Of a stretch of DNA of 26,628 bases, positions 5,958 through 11,107 are shown in pieces. This DNA is from a virus. The notes beneath the pieces were generated by a model, which made no database searches, was not told the origin of the DNA, and saw only the letters and a program-made list of their open reading frames with translations. Where the stretch lies: positions 1 to 26,628 of the IMG/VR virus record IMGVR_UViG_3300044574_000117; one strand, given 5' to 3'. Numbering within the stretch: the stretch's first letter is position 1; every line of letters begins with the position of its first letter. The translations under genes were made by a program, and so were the position numbers.

Positions 5958-6352
5958 TTGCGCCCCCTTGTCAGTCTGTAGATTTTGTCGATGCACCATT
6001 GAAGGAAGTAGGCCTGCGCCTCGTCCTCGTATACCCCCGTCTTTATCCCTAGGTGGTCGAACAGGTAGTTGGAGAAATGCAGGCATTCATGGGCGATTAC
6101 CCCCGGCTGCGGGACCGGACTCTTGAATGCAACACAATGCAGGTTATTGTGGGCCAAGAATTTACCAGATGACAGAAAGAACTCCTTGTCGCCAAACTTG
6201 CAGCCACGGTCAACGTGGATGAATTCAATCTTGAGCTGGTCAGATGTTGCCCCCCAAATCACATAGCAGCCCTGACCGTAGTTCTCGTTCCAGATGAACG
6301 CCCGGTTTGGCCTGCCATTCCTTCCCGTAATCTTCCATTCCTTAGTCCGCAT
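5954..6352 (-). CDS. HExxH metallopeptidase-like protein (132 aa)
   Basis: A zinc-peptidase-like motif, HECLH, is at residues 88-92 in VIAHECLHFSNYLFDHLG, followed by an acidic DEAQAYFLQW segment whose Glu111 could be the third metal ligand. This arrangement is seen in a conserved group of small phage proteins. The core is preceded by a beta-rich N-terminal part with WNENYGQGCYVIWG. No signal peptide is present, so it would act in the cytoplasm or in assembly. The substrate is unknown. The start at 6352 is preferred over an upstream ATG because it limits overlap with the membrane-protein gene to 11 nt. Confidence 0.65.
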   Translation of the reverse strand: MRTKEWKITGRNGRPNRAFIWNENYGQGCYVIWGATSDQLKIEFIHVDRGCKFGDKEFFLSSGKFLAHNNLHCVAFKSPVPQPGVIAHECLHFSNYLFDHLGIKTGVYEDEAQAYFLQWCIDKIYRLTRGRK

Positions 6353-6593
6353 ACGGCCTCCCCCATGTCTCCAAGAAAGCCCTAGCCGTGGCTTGGGACA
6401 GACCGAGAGACAGGATGATACATGGCACAATCAAAAGACCGCAAATCACTCCGGAAGCAAGTAGGCCGGATTCATAGTAGAAGAATCGCCCAATCGCATG
6501 CAGCAGAACCATGGGTAGCGCGGCGGCAATCAACGTCACAATATAAGAGACGATTACCTTGATGAACTCAATGGCGTATTTCCAGCGGCTCAT
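6342..6593 (-). CDS. Membrane protein (83 aa)
   Basis: An 83-residue hydrophobic protein starting MSRWKYAIEF. Two clear membrane-length segments are visible: about 13-32 (VIVSYIVTLIAAALPMVLLH) and 43-66 (LLASGVICGLLIVPCIILSL). The ends are polar and the C-terminus carries Arg and Asp. It overlaps the upstream gene by 4 nt and the downstream HExxH gene by 11 nt. It may be an inner-membrane phage protein; no family is recognised. Confidence 0.6.
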   Translation of the reverse strand: MSRWKYAIEFIKVIVSYIVTLIAAALPMVLLHAIGRFFYYESGLLASGVICGLLIVPCIILSLGLSQATARAFLETWGRPYAD

Positions 6594-6979
6594 TTTACAC
6601 CTCCGTCAACATGGCTTGGCGGCTCGACGACGGCCTCGGGGGCCTTGGGCTCCTCATAGGCGCCCATGACCTTCTCCTTGGCCTCGGCAATGGAGGCCTG
6701 CATCTGCTCGGCCAGCTTTGCCTTGGTGGCATCATCTGGCTCTAAGATATCAATATGTCCGTTGAAGATTGCAAGCACGTGCTTCCCAAGATTCAGGACT
6801 CCCCTTTCTCCAGCCGTCCGGGCCAAGCGCTCCATGCCGAATTGGTCCACAAAGCCGATTGAGCCCGTCACGACATCCTTGCCGTCAACCTTGACGATAT
6901 CAAACATGGCGTAAACAGGGCTGGCGGCAATGGCCTTGACGGTCTTGAGCGCGGGTGATTTCGATTCTTGATTTTCCAT
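6590..6979 (-). CDS. Hypothetical protein (129 aa)
   Basis: A soluble protein starting MENQESKSPA. A mixed alpha/beta core runs from about residue 13 to 85 (AIAASPVYAMFDIVKVDGKD, then GSIGFVDQFGMERLA, and HVLAIFNGHIDIL). A Lys/Ala/Glu helix and a Pro/Glu-rich tail follow. No family is recognised. The start follows an A/C-rich leader (AACAACACTATAGTT) with no Shine-Dalgarno sequence, and a 35-nt gap separates it from the upstream gene, one of the few real gaps in the array. Confidence 0.65.
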   Translation of the reverse strand: MENQESKSPALKTVKAIAASPVYAMFDIVKVDGKDVVTGSIGFVDQFGMERLARTAGERGVLNLGKHVLAIFNGHIDILEPDDATKAKLAEQMQASIAEAKEKVMGAYEEPKAPEAVVEPPSHVDGGVK

Positions 6980-7014
6980 AACTATAGTGTTGTTAGTTTT
7001 TGTTGGTTGTCAAA

Positions 7015-7653
7015 TTATCTTGAGGAAATTCCGGGCTTGGCCCCACGGGCTTCCAACGCCTCTTGTAGCAACGCCAAGTTCCTCCATGTTGAGGCCGTCA
7101 GGTGGTAAAGCTGTTCGTCGCTAGGCGGCTGTCCGCCGGGAACCCAACCGGAGTCGATAAGGTGCCTCATGATGCAATCCGGATGGTCCGACGACTTGCT
7201 GCGAGCCCAAGTCGGCCCCTCGGTGGAACCCGGGTTGTGCTTCTTGTCCGACACGTATGAGTGACGGGCAACCTCAAAGCAAGCGGCGGGAAAATATCCA
7301 AGCAGGCCACGATAGAGCGCCCCTTCCTTGCGGGTCTTGTCATCCTGTGGGATATAGAATCGGCGCTTACCGCCAATCGCCTCTTGGAACTTGTCCAAAA
7401 CATCTGCGTGCGTTGTAACGCGCTCCCCCCACATAGCCTTGTCGTCCCGGCATCCAGCCACCGGAATCTTGCGGTAGAGCCGCATGTCCATCTTTGCCCC
7501 GTATTCATTAGCCTCCTCTGCGCTCTTGAAGGATTCGGCATTGACGAATTCAGCCGGGCTCCCACGGGAAACCCAGATGTCGTTTTGCAGAACCAGCCCA
7601 TGCTCGACGTGCTGGTAGCCGCCGATGTCTTTTGGTAGTGGTTGGTAGCTCAT
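7015..7653 (-). CDS. dATP/dGTP diphosphohydrolase-like (DUF5664-type) protein, 212 aa
   Basis: The C-terminal half matches a phage all-alpha NTP-pyrophosphohydrolase-like family annotated as dATP/dGTP diphosphohydrolase (DUF5664-type). Visible family pieces are GLLGYFPAACFEVARHSY, then HNPGSTEGPTWARSKSSDHP, IMRHLIDSGW and HLTASTWRNLALLQEALEARG. The N-terminal 80 residues are less familiar. Such proteins would cleave dNTPs to dNMP and pyrophosphate and alter the nucleotide pool. The metal-binding acidic residues expected of MazG-type enzymes are only partly visible (Glu in FEVARHSY, Asp in SSDHPD), so activity is inferred. It overlaps the upstream gene by 4 nt and is followed by a 35-nt gap. 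Confidence 0.55.
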   Translation of the reverse strand: MSYQPLPKDIGGYQHVEHGLVLQNDIWVSRGSPAEFVNAESFKSAEEANEYGAKMDMRLYRKIPVAGCRDDKAMWGERVTTHADVLDKFQEAIGGKRRFYIPQDDKTRKEGALYRGLLGYFPAACFEVARHSYVSDKKHNPGSTEGPTWARSKSSDHPDCIMRHLIDSGWVPGGQPPSDEQLYHLTASTWRNLALLQEALEARGAKPGISSR

Positions 7654-7886
7654 AAAAATAGATTGTAGAATTGCTTTTCTGGCACAACCACCGCTTCGGT
7701 TGCTCCAGCCTTAACGATTCTGGCGGTCTTGTTTCTCACCATGAACCTGAGGTTGTTTTTGAGATTTTCAAGTCGAATCGTGGCACACGAGTACTTGTCG
7801 GGCTTGAAAACAAATAGCGCATCCTTGCAAGCCAAGAAACCGCAGTCCTTTCCGAAGCTCTTGTAGACTAAAATTAAATCGCTCAA
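7650..7886 (-). CDS. Hypothetical protein (78 aa)
   Basis: A small basic protein starting MSDLILVYKS. It appears beta-rich, with alternating hydrophobic strands (LILVYKSFG, FLACKDALFVFK, NNLRFMVRNKTARIVKAG, EAVVVPEKQF). Two Cys are present without a metal motif. It is coupled by 4-nt overlaps to both neighbours. No family is recognised. Confidence 0.6.
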   Translation of the reverse strand: MSDLILVYKSFGKDCGFLACKDALFVFKPDKYSCATIRLENLKNNLRFMVRNKTARIVKAGATEAVVVPEKQFYNLFL

Positions 7887-8098
7887 TTGTCACCACCCTT
7901 CAGCGAGGTGTATTGTAGCATCCGCGCCTGCGTGATAGAGGCTAGCCCCGTGACATCAACGATGTCACCGTGCCAGTCGTGGTTCACCTTTGACCTGAGG
8001 TTCTCGTCGGTGATTCGATAGGTGATAATAAAGGAGTCAAAGTGCTCCTTGAGTATCTTCCTGACCTCAATTATCGCCTGTTCCTGCTTTGGTGTCAT
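7883..8098 (-). CDS. Hypothetical protein (71 aa)
   Basis: A 71-residue soluble protein starting MTPKQEQAII. The first third is a likely amphipathic helix (EVRKILKEHFDSFI), followed by ITYRITDENLRSK and a small C-terminal domain ending QYTSLKGGDN. No family is recognised. The ATG at 8098 overlaps the 3' end of the upstream gene by 32 nt, a longer overlap than elsewhere in the array. Confidence 0.55.
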   Translation of the reverse strand: MTPKQEQAIIEVRKILKEHFDSFIITYRITDENLRSKVNHDWHGDIVDVTGLASITQARMLQYTSLKGGDN

Positions 8099-8300
8099 GG
8101 TCGGTTTGTAGGAATTTAAGTGCGCACGATTCTATCGCAAGTTCCTTGGTATCAAGGAATTCGCCAACAACCCGGTGTCCGTCTGGGGCCACCAGCACAA
8201 ACCTCATTTTGTCCCCGTCTTCGTCAAACGAAGCCAAGTATCCCTTGCAGGAGGCGATGAACATGGCCCGGCCACAAAGCTTGTAGCGTGCATCATCCAT
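8067..8300 (-). CDS. Hypothetical protein (77 aa)
   Basis: A 77-residue protein starting MDDARYKLCG. The central part appears beta-rich (FIASCKGYLASFDEDGDKMR, then FVLVAPDGHRVVGEFLDTK), and it ends in an acidic, Gly-rich tail. It overlaps the small basic gene upstream by 8 nt and the downstream gene by 32 nt. No family is recognised. Confidence 0.55.
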   Translation of the reverse strand: MDDARYKLCGRAMFIASCKGYLASFDEDGDKMRFVLVAPDGHRVVGEFLDTKELAIESCALKFLQTDHDTKAGTGDN

Positions 8301-8424
8301 GGGAACGGCGGCGGTGAAACTTGTTCAGTTGCGGCAACCTTCCGGTTGGCTTGTCGATATCCTGTTCGATGCCGTGGATAAACTTCGGTGCCCGCTTGCG
8401 GGACTGCTTGGGCTTTATCTTCAT
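8293..8424 (-). CDS. Small basic protein (43 aa), first gene of leftward array
   Basis: A 43-residue frame starting MKIKPKQSRK and ending KFHRRRSHG, with more than a third Lys, Arg and His. It is the first frame downstream of the leftward promoter candidate and overlaps the next gene by 8 nt. No Shine-Dalgarno sequence precedes it. The strong positive charge suggests nucleic-acid binding, but there is no recognisable fold. A competing frame on the same strand (8204-8443) would overlap the next gene for almost its full length and is less credible. Confidence 0.45.
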   Translation of the reverse strand: MKIKPKQSRKRAPKFIHGIEQDIDKPTGRLPQLNKFHRRRSHG

Positions 8425-8471
8425 GAAGTCGCACTAGACGCAAGAATGCCGATAAGTCAAGCGTTCTGATA

Positions 8472-8500
8472 ATTATTCAAAAATTACTTGCTTTTGCAAA
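8472..8500 (-). promoter_or_regulatory. Candidate leftward promoter
   Basis: On the minus strand, TTGCAA (plus 8495-8500) is followed after 16 nt by AATAAT (plus 8472-8477), which is 4 of 6 and 5 of 6 matches to the sigma-70 boxes. Transcription would begin near 8465, about 40 nt before the first gene of the leftward array. The -35 box lies inside a palindrome. Confidence 0.45.
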
Positions 8501-8515
8501 AGCTTGGGCTATAGG
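8488..8515 (+). promoter_or_regulatory. Candidate rightward promoter
   Basis: TTGCTT (8488-8493) and TATAGG (8510-8515) are separated by 16 nt. The match is modest, but the element faces away from the leftward promoter candidate and is interleaved with the same palindrome. It would drive the region leading to the tRNA genes. Confidence 0.3.
8490..8503. promoter_or_regulatory. 14-bp palindrome between divergent promoters, operator-like
   Basis: GCTTTTGCAAAAGC is a perfect palindrome placed between the two divergent gene blocks, overlapping the -35 region of the leftward candidate and lying just inside the rightward one. This is where a repressor or activator dimer would control both directions. 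No regulator gene is recognised in the window. Confidence 0.5.
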
Positions 8516-8660
8516 TGGGTTCTGTTCTTTGTAAGTCTTTCGGTCGGGGGCATCCGTGAACCGCGCTACTAATCAACCTGCGTTGTCTATCCGGTGCATA
8601 CCGGGCAATGTTCAAAAACCCCCACCCTTTCCCCCCTGAGTAGCTTCGGCGAAAAGGCTC

Positions 8661-8690
8661 CCTGCATCCTCCGGGGTGCAGGCGATTTTT
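8661..8690 (+). terminator. Intrinsic-terminator-like hairpin directly upstream of tRNA
   Basis: CCTGCATCC (8661-8669) can pair with GGGTGCAGG (8674-8682) around a 4-nt loop, with one G-T wobble, and is followed by CGATTTTT. This is a classic intrinsic terminator shape. Its T-run ends on the first base of the tRNA-Met. The right arm TGCAGG is repeated in the tRNA acceptor strand (8690-8695), so the left arm could also pair with the tRNA. It may end a short leader transcript or act in tRNA processing. Confidence 0.5.
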
Positions 8691-8767
8691 GCAGGATGGC
8701 GCAGTCTGGCAAGCGCGTCTCGCTCATAACGAGAAGGTCGTTGGTTCAAATCCAACTCCTGCACCCA
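8690..8767 (+). tRNA. tRNA with CAT anticodon (elongator Met, or Ile2)
   Basis: A full cloverleaf is visible: acceptor TGCAGGA/TCCTGCA, D stem GCGC/GCGC, anticodon stem TCTCG/CGAGA with loop CTCATAA, T stem GTTGG/CCAAC with loop TTCAAAT. CCA is encoded (8765-8767). The first pair is T-A and the anticodon stem lacks the three G-C pairs of initiators, so it is an elongator-type tRNA. The discriminator base is C, unusual for Met. With a CAT anticodon it could be Met or lysidine-modified Ile. Confidence 0.9.
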
Positions 8768-8793
8768 ATTTCACTACAACAACAACCAATACT

Positions 8794-8967
8794 ATGGAAA
8801 ACGAAATCACCCTAACCCCCGCGTCAAAAATCGTAGAGATGACCAAGGCCCTTCCCGAAATCCCCAACGGTGCCCGCCCGCTCGTTTACGAGCAGGTCAT
8901 CCCGATTCCGGTCAGCGCCAATGCCAACGAGGAGTCTGGTCGTCCCGACCCGGCGCACGTTTATTAA
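8794..8967 (+). CDS. Small hypothetical protein (57 aa)
   Basis: A 57-residue frame starting MENEITLTPA, in which the ATG at 8794 follows an unstructured CAA-rich leader (ACAACAACAACCAATACT). An upstream in-frame ATG at 8689 lies in the tRNA and is rejected. Composition is polar and Pro-rich (ALPEIPNGARP, VIPIPVSANANEESG), probably with little fixed structure. No family is recognised. It sits between tRNA-Met and tRNA-Thr. Confidence 0.5.
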   Translation: MENEITLTPASKIVEMTKALPEIPNGARPLVYEQVIPIPVSANANEESGRPDPAHVY

Positions 8968-9040
8968 CCATCTTCGACGGTCATTGAGGGGCCTACTGGG
9001 AATTCCCGATGGGCAGCGACCTGAGCCGCCGAACCATTTC

Positions 9041-9115
9041 GCACTTGTAGCTCAGTGGTAGAGCTGCTGTTTTGTAAACAGCGGGTCGTTGGTTCGACTC
9101 CAACCTTGTGCTCCA
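9041..9115 (+). tRNA. tRNA-Thr (TGT) with two T-T mismatches in acceptor stem
   Basis: The cloverleaf is clear: D stem GCTC/GAGC, anticodon stem GCTGT/ACAGC with loop TTTGTAA (anticodon TGT, reading ACA), and T stem GTTGG/CCAAC with loop TTCGACT. The acceptor strands GCACTTG and CTTGTGC pair except at the fifth and sixth positions, where T faces T twice in a row. CCA is encoded at 9113-9115. Confidence 0.88.
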
Positions 9116-9120
9116 TCTTC

Positions 9121-9197
9121 GCGTAAGTAGCTCAATTGGCAAGAGCGCCCTCCTTCCAAGTGGGTGGTTGCAGGTTCAAGCCCTGTCTTGCGCACCA
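9121..9197 (+). tRNA. tRNA-Gly (TCC)
   Basis: Acceptor GCGTAAG/CTTGCGC (one G-T wobble), D stem GCTC/GAGC, anticodon loop CTTCCAA with anticodon TCC, T stem GCAGG/CCTGT with loop TTCAAGC, discriminator A and encoded CCA (9195-9197). The anticodon stem CCCTC/GTGGG has one T-T mismatch. It reads GGA codons. It starts 5 nt after the tRNA-Thr CCA, so the two are probably processed from one transcript. Confidence 0.9.
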
Positions 9198-9202
9198 TTT
9201 TT

Positions 9203-9466
9203 ATGAATGAACCACTCCTCAGATACTCGGCAACCCCGAACGACCCATACAAGCCCTTCAAGAAACGGAAGCGCGAGTATGAGCCGTCTTGGGTCGCTCC
9301 TGAACATGGCCGTGCCGCCCGTCATATGCAACGGGCTTATCCGGTTTCTCATGATGGCAGGAAGATGGTTGAGCTTGGCCGCGAGCTTGTGCTTGAGCGT
9401 CGTCCCGTTATCATGATTCCTGAGCGCGAGCCGATTTTTCTTGGAATTGACCAAGCTTCTGCTTGA
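9203..9466 (+). CDS. Hypothetical basic protein (87 aa)
   Basis: An 87-residue protein starting MNEPLLRYSA at the ATG 5 nt after the tRNA-Gly CCA. It has a Lys/Arg patch (PFKKRKREYEPSW) followed by an Arg-rich helix-prone part and a C-terminal stretch ending in EREPIFLGIDQASA. No family is recognised. Its stop is inside the promoter candidate for the structured RNA that follows. Longer in-frame starts upstream run into the tRNA and are rejected. Confidence 0.5.
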   Translation: MNEPLLRYSATPNDPYKPFKKRKREYEPSWVAPEHGRAARHMQRAYPVSHDGRKMVELGRELVLERRPVIMIPEREPIFLGIDQASA

Positions 9467-9490
9467 CAACAAAACTTTTAGTGGTATCAG
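9463..9490 (+). promoter_or_regulatory. Sigma-70-like promoter upstream of structured RNA
   Basis: TTGACA (9463-9468) matches the -35 consensus perfectly and TATCAG (9485-9490) matches 4 of 6 bases of the -10 box, with 16 nt between. Transcription would begin near 9497, just before the first strong hairpin of the non-coding stretch. Confidence 0.5.
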
Positions 9491-9496
9491 TTGAAA

Positions 9497-9770
9497 TGTT
9501 CTTTGGGTTGGAAACCGGGCGCAACTACGCCCCATTTCCATAAATGGCAGCAGGCGTGAAACCCTGCTCTCTGCCATGCGACGATAAAGACGGTGAAACG
9601 TGGGGGCCATACCCAACCGAGTCGCTGGTGGTAAGTGGCTTACGCCACCGCTGAGGTCACTCATTCGATTTGAGCAACCAAAGCATCCTGTTCTCTTGCC
9701 TGCGGTCCCAAGCCGCTGGGAAGGGGGCAGTTTGCACTGAAGCCAACCCACCCGATTTGAATGAGCGAAA
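9497..9770 (+). ncRNA. Candidate structured RNA between tRNA cluster and exonuclease
   Basis: No credible gene fills 9467-9853. The stretch holds strong stems: GGAAA+GGGCG with CGCCC+TTTCC (9510-9539); ATGGCA+GCAGG with CCTGC+TGCCAT (9544-9577, one 4-nt bulge); GGTG+GTAAG with CTTAC+CACC (9627-9649, 2-nt bulge); and longer-range pairs TGGGTTGG/CCAACCCA (9504-9511 with 9743-9750) and CTCATTC/GAATGAG (9660-9666 with 9759-9765). The last two cross, so they would form a pseudoknot if both exist. CGATTTGA is directly repeated (9666 and 9753). A good promoter precedes it and no T-rich terminator follows. It resembles no RNA family I can name. GOLLD and ROOL RNAs also lie near phage tRNAs but are longer. 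Confidence 0.5.
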
Positions 9771-9853
9771 CCGAAAATGGGAGATAATAAATAATCAGGT
9801 GTAGAGCGAAGACATTTGACTTATTTTCAATTCTGAGTTTAAGGTTGTGCCAT

Positions 9854-10663
9854 ATGATTAAGACTAATAAGGTTCGCCGACTCTTCGCAGACATTGAAAC
9901 AAGCCCGACAGTAGGGTTGTTCTGGGGGGCCGGATTCGGGCTAAATATAGCACATGAAAATATCTTGGTTGAGCGCAGGATTATCTGCGTGGCCTACAAA
10001 TGGGAGGGTGAGCGCGACGTGACGGTGCTGCGCTGGGACGAGAATCAGGACGACCGACAGCTCCTGATTTCCTTCATCAAGGTGGCAAATGAGGCCGATG
10101 AAATCGTTGGCCATTATGGCAATCACTTCGATTGGCCCTGGATTCGCACCCGCATCCTCTACCATAAGCTTCCCCCGGTTCCGGTGTGGAAGACGGTTGA
10201 TACCAAGGCCTTAGCCTCGAAGTATTTCTACTTCCAGAGCAACAAGCTTGACTATATTTCCAGCTTCTTGGGGCATGGCCGCAAACTCCATACCGACTTC
10301 CAGCTCTGGAAGGACGTTATGAATGGGGACCAGAAGGCCTTGGACTACATGTGCAAGTACTGTGGCGTTGACGTTAAACGCCTTGAATCGGTATACCACG
10401 ATATTGCCCCGTTCGTCCCTGTTCGCTCTCATGTCGGAGTGCTTGGCGGTCTGGACAAGTGGACCTGCCCGCGCTGTGGGGGGACTAATGTTCACCTGAG
10501 CAAGAAACGGGTGACATCACATGGCACGGTGCAGTACCAGATGCAGTGTGGTGACGACGGCTCCTATTACAGCATCTCAGCAACAGCTTATGAAGAGTAC
10601 CAAAAAGACAAAAAGAGAAAGCTATCGAAGATACGAATCACTCCCAAGGCGGGGCACCGCTAA
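9854..10663 (+). CDS. DEDDy 3'-5' exonuclease-like protein with C-terminal zinc ribbon
   Basis: A 269-residue RNase-H-fold nuclease of the DnaQ/YprB-like type. Exo I is FADIET (Asp13, Glu15), Exo II is GHYGNHFDWPW (residues 86-96, with Asp93), and Exo III is YCGVD (Tyr169, Asp173), so it is the DEDDy form. The C-terminus adds CPRCGG (205-210) and a single later Cys232 near a QCGDDG sequence, suggesting a partial or degenerate zinc ribbon. It may proofread or trim DNA or RNA. No polymerase domain is fused and none is found in the window. The ATG at 9854 is chosen over an in-frame TTG 9 nt upstream. Confidence 0.75.
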   Translation: MIKTNKVRRLFADIETSPTVGLFWGAGFGLNIAHENILVERRIICVAYKWEGERDVTVLRWDENQDDRQLLISFIKVANEADEIVGHYGNHFDWPWIRTRILYHKLPPVPVWKTVDTKALASKYFYFQSNKLDYISSFLGHGRKLHTDFQLWKDVMNGDQKALDYMCKYCGVDVKRLESVYHDIAPFVPVRSHVGVLGGLDKWTCPRCGGTNVHLSKKRVTSHGTVQYQMQCGDDGSYYSISATAYEEYQKDKKRKLSKIRITPKAGHR

Positions 10664-10681
10664 GGTTGAACTATCAGCCTC

Positions 10682-11107
10682 ATGGCTAAGAACAAAGCAA
10701 AACCCAAGAGGGATATTGAACTGAAGGGCGTCGCCGGGACGATGCAGGACCTCATTGGCAGCTCGGTTGACATCAAGATGCCAGATGGTGGTATTGTCAT
10801 CGTTCCGTCCGAACGTTCGGGGAACCGCGTGGCCAACATGATTTTGGCTGCGCAAATTCGCCATCTTATCCAAGAATCCATCAAGAGCTACAAGGACAAG
10901 GATATGCTGGCAACCCCCAAGGACCTGAAGGACTTGGCTGAAGCAGCGAAGTCGCTGCATCAATTTTCAGGGGAGGTCTACAAGGAGGACGAGCCCATGC
11001 CCAACGCCCCGAAGAAAATCAGGGAGCCATCCAAGGCCGATGATGATATCTCGTTTGACTCTGCCATCGAGACTCCTCCGATTGAGCCGGAGAAGCCCAA
11101 GGCATGA
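10682..11107 (+). CDS. Hypothetical protein upstream of TerL, possible small terminase
   Basis: A 141-residue protein with a basic start (MAKNKAKPKRDIELKG), a central predicted helical part (NRVANMILAAQIRHLIQESI, then LKDLAEAAKSLHQF) and an acidic Pro-rich tail. It overlaps the terminase start by 4 nt (ATGA). Small terminase subunits are often found here and have a similar size and helical content, but no DNA-binding motif is recognised, so this is only a positional guess. Confidence 0.5.
   Translation: MAKNKAKPKRDIELKGVAGTMQDLIGSSVDIKMPDGGIVIVPSERSGNRVANMILAAQIRHLIQESIKSYKDKDMLATPKDLKDLAEAAKSLHQFSGEVYKEDEPMPNAPKKIREPSKADDDISFDSAIETPPIEPEKPKA

Noticed and set aside
6980-7014. TTGACA and TATAGT boxes before the gene at 6979
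   Set aside because: The spacing is 21 nt, too long for a usual sigma-70 promoter, so it was not listed.
9052-9261. Leftward frame over the tRNA pair
   Set aside because: tRNA genes on the plus strand explain the sequence fully; this frame is the common false translation of tRNA complement.
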